64,000 nt of DNA from positions 1 through 64,000 of the forward strand of contig NZ_QGKL01000012.1 in the NCBI RefSeq assembly GCF_003172895.1, in the 5' to 3' direction. Both the position numbers and the translations under genes were made by a program. Every line of letters starts with the position of its first letter. Position 1 is the first letter of the stretch. Below the pieces are notes generated by a model. It was not told the origin of the DNA. It made no database searches and was given only the letters and a program-made list of their open reading frames with translations. Shown piece after piece: positions 10,061-19,453 of this stretch. Origin of the DNA: Leucothrix arctica. Lineage in GTDB: Bacteria; Pseudomonadota; Gammaproteobacteria; Thiotrichales; Thiotrichaceae.

Positions 10061-10656
10061 TGGAAGCTTATTTAAGTTTATTTGTTAAAGCGGTTTTCGT
10101 AGAAAACTTAGCTTTATCGTTCTTCCTTGGTATGTGTACCTTTTTGGCACTATCAAAGAAGATCGAAACAGCAATTGGTTTGGGTATCGCAGTAGCGGTA
10201 GTTCAGGCTATTACAGTTCCAGTTAACAACTTGATCCTTAACTTCCTGTTGAAAGACGGCTCGTTAATGGCAGGTGTTGATCTTACATTCTTGGGTCTAA
10301 TCAGTTACATCGGTGTTATCGCAGCGATGGTTCAGATTCTTGAAATGGTGTTGGATAAGTTCATGCCGTCGCTATACAACGCGCTGGGTGTGTTCTTGCC
10401 TTTGATCACAGTTAACTGCGCGATCTTGGGTGGTTCATTGTTCATGGTTGAACGTGACTACACATTTGGTGAGAGTGCGGTATACGGTATTTCTAGTGGA
10501 CTAGGTTGGGCGTTAGCAGTTGTTGCGCTTGCCGGTGTACGTGAAAAGCTTAAGTACAGTGACGTACCAAAAGGTCTTCAAGGTCTTGGTATTACATTTA
10601 TTACGGTTGGTTTGATGTCTATGGGTTTCATGGCATTTTCCGGCGTACAACTCTAA
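10060..10656 (+). CDS. nqrE: Na+-NQR subunit E
   Basis: A 198-residue six-helix membrane protein of the NqrDE/RnfAE family. The cysteines in GMCTFLA (near residue 26) and VNCAILGG (near residue 120) are the NqrE half of the intramembrane iron centre. The length is the same as in Vibrio. The start ATG shares a base with the nqrD stop. There is a 12-base gap to nqrF. Confidence 0.97.
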   Translation: MEAYLSLFVKAVFVENLALSFFLGMCTFLALSKKIETAIGLGIAVAVVQAITVPVNNLILNFLLKDGSLMAGVDLTFLGLISYIGVIAAMVQILEMVLDKFMPSLYNALGVFLPLITVNCAILGGSLFMVERDYTFGESAVYGISSGLGWALAVVALAGVREKLKYSDVPKGLQGLGITFITVGLMSMGFMAFSGVQL

Positions 10657-10668
10657 GGATTAACAATC

Positions 10669-11892
10669 ATGGCACTAGAAATAGTACTGGGTATTGTGTT
10701 GTTTACCCTAATCGTAATAACACTGGTATACGTTATTCTGTTTGCTCGCTCTAAGCTTGTTCCAAGTGGTGATGTGACACTAACGATTAACAATGAAAGA
10801 GAGATCAAAGTACCTGTTGGTGGCAAGCTACTAAGCACGCTGTCAGAGAATGGTCTATTTGTAGCATCAGCTTGTGGTGGTGGTGGAACGTGCGCGCAGT
10901 GTCGTGTACAGATTCATGATGGTGGTGGTTCGCTACTACCGGTTGAAGAAGCACACATCAATCGTAAGCAAGCAGCTTGTGGTGATCGTCTAGCGTGTCA
11001 GGTAACTGTTAAGCAAGACATGAACCTTGAAGTTCCTGAAGAAGTCTTTGGTATTAAAAAGTGGAACTGTAAAGTTCGCTCTAACCATAACGTGGCAACT
11101 TTCATCAAGGAATTGGTTATCGAGCTACCTACGGGTGAGAACGTTGATTTCCGAGCAGGTGGTTACATCCAGATTGAGTGTCCTCCACATGAGTTGGCAT
11201 ACAAGACGTTTGATATCGAAGAAGAGTATCGTGGTGACTGGGATCGCTTTAAAGTTTGGGACAATGTGTCAAACGTTAAAGAAGAAACAGTACGTGCTTA
11301 CTCGATGGCTAACTATCCAGAAGAGAAGGGCATTATTATGCTCAACGTGCGAATCGCTTCGCCACCTCCTGGTAGTTCTGACATTCCTGCAGGTATCATG
11401 TCTTCATATATCTTCGATCTGAAGCCGGGTGATGACGTTGTTATCTCTGGACCATTTGGTGAGTTCTTTGCAAAAGAGACTGACAATGAAATGGTGTTTG
11501 TGGGTGGTGGTGCTGGTATGGCGCCAATGCGTTCTCACATCTTTGATCAGCTTGGTCGTCTTGCTAGTCAGCGTAAGATCAGTTTCTGGTACGGTGCACG
11601 TAGTTTACGTGAGGCGTTCTATGTTGAAGAGTTCGATAAGCTAGCAGAAGAGCACGAGAACTTCACTTGGCACTTAGGTCTATCTGATCCGCAGCCTGAA
11701 GATAACTGGACAGGTTACACGGGCTTCATTCATGACATTCTTTATAAGAATTACTTGAATAAGCACGAAGCGCCAGAAGATTGTGAGTTCTACATGTGTG
11801 GACCTCCAATGATGAACTCGGCGGTAATTGATATGTTGGACGACCTTGGTGTCGAAGAAGACAATATCATGCTAGATGACTTTGGTGGCTAA
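10669..11892 (+). CDS. nqrF: Na+-NQR subunit F, NADH-oxidising subunit
   Basis: A 407-residue subunit that takes electrons from NADH. One membrane anchor (residues 3-25) is followed by a 2Fe-2S ferredoxin domain with Cys69, Cys75, Cys78 and Cys110, an FAD domain with RAYSMANYP, and an NADH domain with [11 protein letters not shown]. The C-terminus DDFGG is typical. It is the last gene of the operon and is followed by a strong terminator. NqrM (DUF539), often next to nqrF and needed for assembly in Vibrio, is not here. Confidence 0.97.
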   Translation: MALEIVLGIVLFTLIVITLVYVILFARSKLVPSGDVTLTINNEREIKVPVGGKLLSTLSENGLFVASACGGGGTCAQCRVQIHDGGGSLLPVEEAHINRKQAACGDRLACQVTVKQDMNLEVPEEVFGIKKWNCKVRSNHNVATFIKELVIELPTGENVDFRAGGYIQIECPPHELAYKTFDIEEEYRGDWDRFKVWDNVSNVKEETVRAYSMANYPEEKGIIMLNVRIASPPPGSSDIPAGIMSSYIFDLKPGDDVVISGPFGEFFAKETDNEMVFVGGGAGMAPMRSHIFDQLGRLASQRKISFWYGARSLREAFYVEEFDKLAEEHENFTWHLGLSDPQPEDNWTGYTGFIHDILYKNYLNKHEAPEDCEFYMCGPPMMNSAVIDMLDDLGVEEDNIMLDDFGG

Positions 11893-11921
11893 GCGTTAGT
11901 TAATCAAAAGTTGCTAGAATT

Positions 11922-11955
11922 AAGGCATTGACTGGAAACAGTCAGTGCCTTTTTT
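11922..11955 (+). terminator. rho-independent terminator of nqrABCDEF
   Basis: GGCATTGACTG and CAGTCAGTGCC form a GC-containing stem around a GAAA loop, followed by six T residues. It lies 30 bases after the nqrF stop. Confidence 0.92.
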
Positions 11956-11961
11956 GTTTTG

Positions 11962-11994
11962 ATTTGTATCAGTTTAAAACTAATTGATACAAAT
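11962..11994. promoter_or_regulatory. 10-base inverted repeat upstream of ybeZ
   Basis: ATTTGTATCA (11962-11971) and TGATACAAAT (11985-11994) are perfect inverted repeats with a 13-base AT-rich spacer. It lies right after the nqr terminator and about 90 bases before the likely ybeZ start. It may be an operator for the ybeZYX-lnt operon or a second, weak hairpin. The binding protein is not identified. Confidence 0.45.
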
Positions 11995-12086
11995 AATGTA
12001 AATTGGCTATTCCCAATGTCGCCTTGTTTACATTATGCTTAGGTCTAACATCAACAATAATTACGCTTTCGGAGAAACCGTACTTT

Positions 12087-13064
12087 TTGAAAAATTCAAA
12101 TAATGAATACGCAGAAACGAACTCAGTCAGTTTTGACTTAGAGCCTGCAGACAGCGAACGCTTGATGAACCTCTGTGGTCCAGTTGACCAGCACTTGAGG
12201 CAAATCGAGACGAGCTTAAGCGTTGATATTAGTAACCGAGGTCACCAGTTCACTATTAAAGGCTCACCAGCCGAAGTGAATAAAGCGATTGATCTGGTAC
12301 AGCATTTGTATCAACTCACTGGTACGGGTGAAGAAATTACGTCAGAAGGTCTTCACTTACACCTCCACGAATCCACCAGTAAAGATAGTAGCGACGCAGA
12401 AGGCTTAGCAATTATTCGTACCAAAAAAGGTGTGATACGTGGTCGTGGTCCTAATCAAAATGGTTACATTCGTGGCATTCAGCGAAATGACCTTACCTTT
12501 GGTGTGGGCCCTGCCGGAACAGGAAAGACTTATCTTGCTGTTGCTTGTGCGGTAGAAGCGCTGGAGCGTGATGAAGTCCGGCGCATTATTTTAGTTCGTC
12601 CTGCGGTAGAAGCAGGGGAGAAGCTAGGCTTCTTACCGGGTGATTTGTCACAGAAAGTAGATCCGTATCTACGTCCGATGTACGACGCTTTATTTGAAAT
12701 GATGGGCTTCGAAAAAGTGAATAAGCTGATTGAAAAGCAAATCATTGAAGTTGCACCGTTAGCGTATATGCGTGGTCGTACTTTGAATGATTCATTCATC
12801 ATCATGGATGAAGCTCAGAACACGACGACAGAACAAATGAAAATGTTCCTGACTCGACTTGGATTTGGTTCTACAGCGGTTGTCACTGGTGACGTAACGC
12901 AAATCGATTTGCCCAAGCATCAAACGTCAGGTCTTAAAGATGTGATCAAGGTACTTGAAGGTGTTGAAGAGGTTGAGTTTTGCTTCTTCGAATCGAAGGA
13001 CGTTGTTAGACATTCGTTGGTACAAAAGATCGTTGAAGCTTACGACAAGGATGATAACCGCTAA
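12087..13064 (+). CDS. ybeZ: PhoH-like ATPase YbeZ
   Basis: About 325 residues from a TTG start at 12087. The PhoH P-loop GPAGTGKTYLA and Walker B IIMDEAQN are clear, with an N-terminal KH-like RNA-binding segment beginning near DLEPADSERL. YbeZ is an NTPase that interacts with the RNase YbeY in ribosome maturation and quality control. I chose the TTG because GGAG lies at 12071-12074 and the protein then starts like E. coli YbeZ; a further in-frame TTG at 12003 would add 28 unsupported residues. Overlaps ybeY by one base. Confidence 0.93.
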   Translation: MKNSNNEYAETNSVSFDLEPADSERLMNLCGPVDQHLRQIETSLSVDISNRGHQFTIKGSPAEVNKAIDLVQHLYQLTGTGEEITSEGLHLHLHESTSKDSSDAEGLAIIRTKKGVIRGRGPNQNGYIRGIQRNDLTFGVGPAGTGKTYLAVACAVEALERDEVRRIILVRPAVEAGEKLGFLPGDLSQKVDPYLRPMYDALFEMMGFEKVNKLIEKQIIEVAPLAYMRGRTLNDSFIIMDEAQNTTTEQMKMFLTRLGFGSTAVVTGDVTQIDLPKHQTSGLKDVIKVLEGVEEVEFCFFESKDVVRHSLVQKIVEAYDKDDNR

Positions 13065-13540
13065 TGTTTCAACTTGAGGTTCAGTGTGATGAATCATTGG
13101 TCGTGGATGCTGACTGGCTGAAGAAGTGCGCAGCACAAGCTTATAGCGGTGACAGTGAGCAGGGTTCGGCGGTATTACGAATCGTTGGTCGCGATGAGGC
13201 TCAAACGCTCAATCGTGACTATCGTGAGAAAGATTACGCCACTAACATACTGTCTTTTCCTAGTGATTTCGGTGATTTACCCGAAGGTGTGCTGGATGAA
13301 GAGGAAGCCGGTTATCTAGGTGATTTAGTGGTTTGTACTGAAGTTGTTTATGATGAAGCACAGCAGCAACAAAAAACATTGTCTGACCACTGGGCGCATT
13401 TGGTAATACATGGCGTATTACATTTGCAAGGTTATGACCATATTGAAGAACAAGAGGCTCAAATAATGGAGTCGCTTGAAATTAAACTACTTAGTGAATT
13501 AGGAGTTCCAGACCCGTACAATGAAACACCAAAAGGTTAA
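13064..13540 (+). CDS. ybeY: endoribonuclease YbeY
   Basis: A 158-residue zinc-dependent RNase that works in 16S rRNA 3'-end maturation and 70S quality control. The metal motif HLVIHGVLHLQGYDH (H-x3-H-x5-GxDH) is intact near residue 110, and the NRDYREKDYATNILSFP segment is family-typical. It overlaps ybeZ by one base and ybeX by 20 bases, so expression of the three is tightly coupled. Confidence 0.97.
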   Translation: MFQLEVQCDESLVVDADWLKKCAAQAYSGDSEQGSAVLRIVGRDEAQTLNRDYREKDYATNILSFPSDFGDLPEGVLDEEEAGYLGDLVVCTEVVYDEAQQQQKTLSDHWAHLVIHGVLHLQGYDHIEEQEAQIMESLEIKLLSELGVPDPYNETPKG

Positions 13541-14363
13541 ATTAAAACCCCCGTCGTGGTTAAAGACATGGTTTTTAGATAAGTTCGACTTATCTGCAGA
13601 GACTAGTGATGAACTGGTTTCACGCTTACGCTCTGCACAGAAAAAAAATATTTTAGCACCAAACTCCCTCAGCATGATGGAAGGGGTTATCCAAGTAGAT
13701 AACCTACAGGTGCGGGACATTATGATCCCACGTTCACACATACAGTTTGTATTTCACGATGATAAATATCATGACATATTGACGCGTATTCTTGATTCAG
13801 GCCACTCGCGCTATCCCGTTCTAGATAAAAATCTTGATGATGTTGAAGGGGTTCTTCTCGCTAAGGACTTACTGAAATATGTGGGTAGGGAAGATGAGTT
13901 TGATATGGATGACATTCTTCGTCCAGCCATCGTCGTACCAGAGAGTCAAAAATTAGAAAGTCTGTTAGCTCACTTCCGTAGAAGCCGTAATCATATGGCC
14001 GTTGTGGTGGATGAGTACTCTGGAACAGCCGGTTTGGTGACGATAGAAGATGTGCTTGAGCAAATCGTTGGGGAAATAGACGATGAGCACGATCATATTG
14101 ATGATAAATTAGATATTAGAAAACACGGTGATGGGCGTTTCACCGTGCTAGCAGGCACGGAAATAAGTGTCTTTAATCATTACTTTAAAACAACACTGCC
14201 TGATACCGCGTTTGATACGGTTGGGGGTGTGGTAACCAACGAGTTTGGCAAAATTCCTAAGCAGCATGAAGAGCTTATAATCGAAACAATGCGGTTTAAA
14301 GTGTTGCGCAGTGATAGTCGTCGGATTCAGCTTCTTGAGGTTAATACCGCACAGGCAGCGTAA
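13521..14363 (+). CDS. ybeX: CBS/CorC-domain protein YbeX
   Basis: A 280-residue soluble protein with two CBS domains (from about MIPRSHIQF to IEDVLEQIVGEI, residues 70-185) and a C-terminal CorC/HlyC transporter-associated domain. It lacks the DUF21 membrane domain of larger CorB-type proteins, as YbeX/CorC does. The family is linked to magnesium homeostasis and, in E. coli, to ribosome metabolism. ATG at 13521 lies inside the end of ybeY. Confidence 0.93.
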   Translation: MKHQKVKLKPPSWLKTWFLDKFDLSAETSDELVSRLRSAQKKNILAPNSLSMMEGVIQVDNLQVRDIMIPRSHIQFVFHDDKYHDILTRILDSGHSRYPVLDKNLDDVEGVLLAKDLLKYVGREDEFDMDDILRPAIVVPESQKLESLLAHFRRSRNHMAVVVDEYSGTAGLVTIEDVLEQIVGEIDDEHDHIDDKLDIRKHGDGRFTVLAGTEISVFNHYFKTTLPDTAFDTVGGVVTNEFGKIPKQHEELIIETMRFKVLRSDSRRIQLLEVNTAQAA

Positions 14364-14374
14364 GGGCTCACAAC

Positions 14375-15946
14375 ATGCAATCTGTTATTAAGAAGCGTCA
14401 TTATTTAATGTCGCTTATTGCTGGTGCTTGTATGGTGCTTTCTTTTGCACCATTAAGCTTCTTCCCAATCGCGTTTATTTCACCAGCAATACTCTTTTAT
14501 TTGATGTTGCAGACTACTCAACGACGTCAATTGGTTGGGTTGGGCTGGGCGTTTGGTATCGGGTTGTTTGGTGTAGGTGCCTCTTGGGTTTTTCAGAGTA
14601 TGCATAGTTTTGCGCAAGCTCCGGTCATTTTAGCCGGTGGTTTGACCTTTCTGTTTGTGCTGGTGTTAGCACTGCTCGTTGCCCTGTTTGGCTTTATCGT
14701 TTCTTTCTTCACCAAAAGTTTGTTAATCGTTCGGCTGCTGTTTGTATTCCCTGCCGCTTGGGTGTTTGTTGAATGGTGCCGCGCTTGGGTACTAACAGGC
14801 TTTCCGTGGCTATATGCAGGCCATTCGCAGATAGATACATGGCTTTCCCAGTACGCGCCAGTAGGTGGTGTGTTACTCGTCAGCTGGGTTGTTGTACTGA
14901 TTTCCGGAGGCATTGTGCTACTTCTGGCGGGGCCAAATGCTGAGCGTGTTTATAACTCAGGTATTCCTGGCGCGCACTTCATGCGTGTTGAAGAGCCTTT
15001 TTCAAACTATTGCCGTGTCATCGGCTTCACTGTTATCGCGGCATTGGTCGCAGGTGGTTGGGGACTCAATCAGTTTTCTTGGGTCAAAGACACGGGTGAT
15101 ACGTTACGAGCGAGTTTAATACAGGCCAATATTACTCAAGATCAAAAGTGGCTTCCCGAGCAGCGAGTCCCATCAGTGGAGCGTTACATGTCTATGACAC
15201 GCGCTAACTGGGAAAGCGATATCATTGTTTGGCCAGAGACAGCTGTTCCGGGCATATTAGCTCAGTACACTGACTTAGTTATCACGCCGATGCACAGTGA
15301 AGCGGTCGCCAATAATACTAGAATTGTTTTAGGTGGTTTTTACCAAACAGATGATGGACAAGTTCAGAACAGTGCCATGGTTGTCGGTGAGCCAAATAAT
15401 ATGGCAGACATCTATTCTAAGCGTCATCTCGTTCCACTAGGCGAATACATTCCGTTACTGAAATATTTACAATGGCTTAGTCGTTGGATGAATATCCCAT
15501 TCGACAATGTGTCAGTAGGTGGTAGTGATGGTTTGCTGTCAGTTGGGCAATATCAGGCGCAGTTGAGTATTTGTTATGAAGATGCGTTTGGTGAGGAGAT
15601 TATTGCCGATTTACCTGAGGCTGACTTCCTAATAAATATCACCAATGATGGTTGGTTTAGCGGATCTTTCCAGCCTTTTCAGCACATGCAAATAGCGCGT
15701 TTTAGGGCGCTTGAGACAGGGCGTTATTTGCTTCGTGCAACAAATACCGGCGTGTCAGGAATAGTGGATCATAAAGGTAAGATTACTGAGACAATTCCAG
15801 AGTACACACAAGGTGTTGTATCTGGTGAAGTGAAGATCATGAGCGGCTCGACGCCTTATGTGAAATACGGTAATTACTTAACCGTCTTGAGTACTTCATT
15901 ATTGTTATTACTTGGGTTCTTCCTTAGAAGAAGAGATTTTCGCTAA
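14375..15946 (+). CDS. lnt: apolipoprotein N-acyltransferase
   Basis: A 523-residue inner-membrane enzyme that adds the third acyl chain to lipoproteins before outer-membrane sorting. About seven N-terminal helices precede a periplasmic nitrilase domain. The catalytic triad is visible: Glu288 in WPETAVPG, Lys349 in YSKRHLVP and Cys400 in SICYEDAFGEE. Last gene of ybeZYX-lnt, 11 bases after ybeX, followed by a strong hairpin. Confidence 0.96.
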   Translation: MQSVIKKRHYLMSLIAGACMVLSFAPLSFFPIAFISPAILFYLMLQTTQRRQLVGLGWAFGIGLFGVGASWVFQSMHSFAQAPVILAGGLTFLFVLVLALLVALFGFIVSFFTKSLLIVRLLFVFPAAWVFVEWCRAWVLTGFPWLYAGHSQIDTWLSQYAPVGGVLLVSWVVVLISGGIVLLLAGPNAERVYNSGIPGAHFMRVEEPFSNYCRVIGFTVIAALVAGGWGLNQFSWVKDTGDTLRASLIQANITQDQKWLPEQRVPSVERYMSMTRANWESDIIVWPETAVPGILAQYTDLVITPMHSEAVANNTRIVLGGFYQTDDGQVQNSAMVVGEPNNMADIYSKRHLVPLGEYIPLLKYLQWLSRWMNIPFDNVSVGGSDGLLSVGQYQAQLSICYEDAFGEEIIADLPEADFLINITNDGWFSGSFQPFQHMQIARFRALETGRYLLRATNTGVSGIVDHKGKITETIPEYTQGVVSGEVKIMSGSTPYVKYGNYLTVLSTSLLLLLGFFLRRRDFR

Positions 15947-15959
15947 CTAAAATATTGTT

Positions 15960-15991
15960 ATTCAGTCTCTCAATATCACGAGAGACTGAAT
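15960..15991. terminator. bidirectional hairpin between lnt and prmB
   Basis: A perfect 12-base stem (ATTCAGTCTCTC with GAGAGACTGAAT) around an 8-base loop separates two convergent genes. There is no long T-run on either side, so efficiency is a guess. Confidence 0.7.
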
Positions 15992-16002
15992 ACATGAACC
16001 GT

Positions 16003-16938
16003 TTAAAAGAAGGTTTCTAACTGCTCTTTAGTCAGTAAGAAAATTCCATCACCACCTCTTTCAAATGCTAACCACTGGAAAGGTACTTGTGGGTAAGCTT
16101 CTTGTAATGCGTACTGGCTGTTTCCAACTTCTACAACCAAGATACCGTTTTCATTTAAGTGGCTAGCAGCCTCTGTCAGTATGTGGCGCGTCAAATCCAA
16201 ACCATCATGACCTGAGCTTAATCCTAGTTCTGGCTCGTGCTTGTACTCAGCACTCAACGCATCCATGTCTTCTGCATCAACATAAGGAGGGTTGCTAACA
16301 ATGATGTCATACATGCGGCCGTCTAAGTTCTTAAACCCATCCGATGCGACTGCAGATACAAAGTTTCTACAGTCATGACGATCAATATTGATGTTAGCCA
16401 CTTCAAGTGCGTCTTCTGAAATATCGACTAAGTCTACTTTTGCGCCAGGAAATGCGTAAGCGCTGGCAAGACCAATGCAACCACTACCGGTACATAAGTC
16501 CAAAATACTAGTGACTTCTTCTGGGTCAACCCAAGGTGAAAATTGTGACTCTACAAGCTCGGCAATCGGAGAGCGAGGAACCAGTACGCGCTCATCAACA
16601 TAAAAAGATAAGCCTGAAAACCAACCTTCCTGCATGATGTAAGCGGCAGGAATACGCTCATCTATGCGACGAGAAATGATTTTAAACAGCTGCTCTTTCT
16701 CAGAAGTCGTCAATATGCCATCCCAGTAGACCGACGACGTATCAACAGGTAGGTGTAAGCCACGTAGCACCAAGTAGACGGCTTCATCGATTGCTGTTGA
16801 CATACCATGGCCAAAATCAAGGTTAGCCTCGCTAAAGCGGCTTGCGGCCCAGCGCATGATATCTTTTGCGGTCTGTAATTGCTTAAATTCGTCGAAAGAG
16901 GGCATAGGGTTTTTTCCAGTTTGCGAATCGCGTATCAT
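16003..16938 (-). CDS. prmB: ribosomal protein L3 glutamine N5-methyltransferase
   Basis: A 311-residue SAM-dependent methyltransferase of the HemK family. The SAM motif ILDLCTGSGCIGLA and the catalytic NPPY (VSNPPYVDAED) are intact. The N-terminal helical domain with FGHGMSTAIDEA and the EEVT/ILDLC context fit PrmB, which methylates ribosomal protein L3, rather than PrmC. The start ATG at 16938 has GGAG nine bases upstream. It is divergent from psd. Confidence 0.92.
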   Translation of the reverse strand: MIRDSQTGKNPMPSFDEFKQLQTAKDIMRWAASRFSEANLDFGHGMSTAIDEAVYLVLRGLHLPVDTSSVYWDGILTTSEKEQLFKIISRRIDERIPAAYIMQEGWFSGLSFYVDERVLVPRSPIAELVESQFSPWVDPEEVTSILDLCTGSGCIGLASAYAFPGAKVDLVDISEDALEVANINIDRHDCRNFVSAVASDGFKNLDGRMYDIIVSNPPYVDAEDMDALSAEYKHEPELGLSSGHDGLDLTRHILTEAASHLNENGILVVEVGNSQYALQEAYPQVPFQWLAFERGGDGIFLLTKEQLETFF

Positions 16939-16987
16939 CGCTTAATTCTCCGCCCCTGAAAAGGCAGTCACTTAATTAAGGTTAAAA

Positions 16988-17836
16988 ATGAACGCATCAA
17001 TACTTGATTATATAAAGTCTGGCGCTCTTTACGCGCTTCCACATCATGCAATCTCTAGAGTCGTCTATAAACTGACCCGTATTGAATCGCCAAAAGTACT
17101 GCCTGTTATTAAGTGGTTTACTAAAGCATTTGGTGTTGACCTGAGTGAAGCTAAGCAGCCAGATCCTGCCAGTTACCCTAGCTTTAATCAGTTCTTTACC
17201 CGTGAAATTAAAGAAGAACTACGTCCAATTGCTGATACAGCCATTGTAAGTCCTGTTGATGGAACGGTTAGTCAGTCTGGCGCGATTACAGAAGGTCGTA
17301 TTTTCCAAGCTAAGGGCCAAGAATATACCGTACAAGAGTTACTAGCGTGCAGTGCAGTAGAAGCCGGTATTTATGATCGCGGACAGTTTGCGACGGTTTA
17401 TTTGTCGCCACGTGATTACCACCGTATTCACATGCCATTTAAAGGCGAACTAGTTGAGCAAGTGCATGTACCAGGTCGCTTGTTTAGTGTGGCACCACAT
17501 ACTGTAAAAACAGTGCCACGTATTTTCGCTAGAAATGAGCGTGTCGTTGCAAGCTTTGACACAGAGTTCGGTCGTATGGCGATGGTACTAGTGGGTGCAA
17601 TCAATGTTGCTGCAATCGAAACGGTTTGGGATGGTTTAGTAACGCCACCAAAAGGTAAGAAGATCTCTCGTAAGTCTTACGAGCAAGGTGATGTTACGTT
17701 GGATAAAGGGGCAGAACTAGGGCGCTTTAACATGGGCTCAACCATTGTTATGTTGATGGAGTCAAAAGACCCAGCGATTGGCGAGTTTTTGAAAGAAGGC
17801 TTACCTGTAAAAATGGGGCAAGCCTTCTCTAATTAA
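16988..17836 (+). CDS. psd: phosphatidylserine decarboxylase proenzyme
   Basis: A 282-residue membrane-associated pyruvoyl enzyme making phosphatidylethanolamine. The DYHRIHMP motif and the processing site FNMGSTIVML are present; self-cleavage between Gly and Ser makes the pyruvoyl group. The first residue of the usual LGST is Met here, which is tolerated elsewhere. Its partner pssA is at 39448. The last four bases overlap the stop of the convergent HD-GYP gene. Confidence 0.96.
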   Translation: MNASILDYIKSGALYALPHHAISRVVYKLTRIESPKVLPVIKWFTKAFGVDLSEAKQPDPASYPSFNQFFTREIKEELRPIADTAIVSPVDGTVSQSGAITEGRIFQAKGQEYTVQELLACSAVEAGIYDRGQFATVYLSPRDYHRIHMPFKGELVEQVHVPGRLFSVAPHTVKTVPRIFARNERVVASFDTEFGRMAMVLVGAINVAAIETVWDGLVTPPKGKKISRKSYEQGDVTLDKGAELGRFNMGSTIVMLMESKDPAIGEFLKEGLPVKMGQAFSN

Positions 17837-18894
17837 GCGGAGATTGTTGTCCTGCGGGTCGGTTCAGAATAAGCCTGTCTAATACGCTGCATTTTAGGCA
17901 GGTTTTTAACAAATAATTGAAATAACGCTGGGTCGAAATGCTTGCCGACCATTTGTGCCATTAGTTTTAGTGCGGCCTGTTCACTACTGGCTTTCTTGTA
18001 AACGCGCTTGTGAACTAAAGCATCGTATACATCCACGATAGTCGTTATACGCGCTTCAATAGGGATTTCTTCTCCCTTCAAGCCTTTTGGATATCCCGTT
18101 CCATCCCAGCGTTCATGATGACAAAGTGATACCTGTGCAGCCATGTTCAGTAATGGGATTCTGGTCTTGTTGAGCATGTCAGCACCTATTGCTGGGTGAC
18201 CCTTCATTATCTCGAATTCTTCCTGCGTTAGCTTGCCAGGCTTTAGCAAAATACTATCTGGGATGCCGATTTTACCAATGTCGTGCATTGCCGCGGCGAT
18301 ACGTAAGTCAGCGGCTTTCTCAAGGTCCCAGCCAAGTTCTTTTGCAAGCGCTTCAGCGTATAGCCCGATACGACGGACATGTTCCGCGGTTTCATGGTCT
18401 CGATGACCAGAAGCTGCAAGCAGTGTCATTGCAATCTCTTCTTCACGACGTCTGATTTGTTGTGTTTGTTCGGTAATTGCTATTTCTAATCGTTCCTTCT
18501 CAAGCGCTTGATCGCGGAATGTCTGTAAGCGTGATGCCTCAGTATAGTATTCCTCTCCAAGGTCTTGGATAACTAAAACACACTCGCCATCGATACAAAC
18601 AGCAGTAGCTTCCAGAGGGAATTCTTCCCCTTCAGGTGTAAAGTCAACCCAAGGGCCAGAGCGATGTGGTGTCTCTGTTTGGGCTTCCCATACTTCAAAG
18701 GCTTCAGCAACAAAGCAGTCCAAAAATGGGAATATACCATCTAGGTGAACGATGCTACCTTTATTGGTGCCGACAGGTGTAAAGTGTTTTAACCAGGTAG
18801 GGGACAACGTAATCAGCTCAAATTGATCATCTTGATTGAGGCGAAATGCCGCAATATTCATCATGTCATAGAGGCCGTACAGTATCTTGCTCAT
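17833..18894 (-). CDS. PAS-like sensor / HD-GYP phosphodiesterase
   Basis: A 353-residue cytoplasmic protein. Residues 1-115 look like a PAS-type sensor fold, 115-155 a coiled-coil linker, and 160-335 an HD-GYP domain. His204-Asp205 (HDIGKIGIPD), the HHE at 259-261 and GYP at 267-269 are all intact, so cyclic-di-GMP hydrolysis is likely. There is no receiver domain. Last gene of a four-gene minus-strand operon, overlapping the small GTPase gene by ATGA. The arrangement suggests that GTPase state and cyclic-di-GMP turnover are linked; that is inference. Confidence 0.88.
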   Translation of the reverse strand: MSKILYGLYDMMNIAAFRLNQDDQFELITLSPTWLKHFTPVGTNKGSIVHLDGIFPFLDCFVAEAFEVWEAQTETPHRSGPWVDFTPEGEEFPLEATAVCIDGECVLVIQDLGEEYYTEASRLQTFRDQALEKERLEIAITEQTQQIRRREEEIAMTLLAASGHRDHETAEHVRRIGLYAEALAKELGWDLEKAADLRIAAAMHDIGKIGIPDSILLKPGKLTQEEFEIMKGHPAIGADMLNKTRIPLLNMAAQVSLCHHERWDGTGYPKGLKGEEIPIEARITTIVDVYDALVHKRVYKKASSEQAALKLMAQMVGKHFDPALFQLFVKNLPKMQRIRQAYSEPTRRTTISA

Positions 18895-19445
18895 GTGTTT
18901 TCCAATACATTGTGCTCTTGGAGCATCTTTTTAGTTAGCTTCTGGAAGACTTCATCAACGCCATCACCTGTTTTAGCACTGGTATACAGTACCTCAATAC
19001 CTGACGCCTCAAGTGCGGATAGCTGTTCTTGGTCGAGCTCCCAATCAGTGCTACTTTGCAGGTCAAATTTATTAATAATGAGCACAAAAGAAATATCACC
19101 AGAATATTCACGAGCTTCTTTGTGCATATTTAAAGCTACTTTTAGTGAGAAGGGACGCGTACCGTCACAAACCAAAATATAGCCTGATGTGCCGCGTAAA
19201 TAGGATGTTCTCAATCTCGTTAAGTCATCTTGTCCTGCAAGGTCCCAAATGATCAGTTTTACTTCCTGCTCTTCAACAGTTAGTTCTTTCTTACTGATTT
19301 TAACGCCCACAGTTGTATGATATTTATCACCAAATATGCTCTCTACATATCTCGTAACAAGACTCGATTTTCCAACGGAAAATGCGCCCAACATACATAT
19401 CTTTTTTTGTAACACAGCGTTCACCTTATTATTAACGTCACTCAT
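18891..19445 (-). CDS. Ras/Rab-like small GTPase
   Basis: A 184-residue single-domain GTPase with all motifs: P-loop GAFSVGKSS (20-28), switch I TTVGV with Thr44/Thr45, DLAGQ with the catalytic Gln72 (68-72), NKFD (125-128) and TSAK (155-158). DLAGQ is like eukaryotic Rab/Ras and unlike MglA, which lacks this glutamine context. No lipid-attachment cysteine is seen at the C-terminus. Prokaryotic Ras-superfamily proteins of unknown function (Rup groups) are the nearest named class. It lies 8 bases after the roadblock-like gene and overlaps the HD-GYP gene by four bases. Confidence 0.9.
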   Translation of the reverse strand: MSDVNNKVNAVLQKKICMLGAFSVGKSSLVTRYVESIFGDKYHTTVGVKISKKELTVEEQEVKLIIWDLAGQDDLTRLRTSYLRGTSGYILVCDGTRPFSLKVALNMHKEAREYSGDISFVLIINKFDLQSSTDWELDQEQLSALEASGIEVLYTSAKTGDGVDEVFQKLTKKMLQEHNVLENT

Positions 19446-19453
19446 GTAGCAAC

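Noticed and set aside
11027-11644. Two + strand frames within nqrF
   Set aside because: Out-of-frame shadows of nqrF; hydrophobic composition follows from frame shift.
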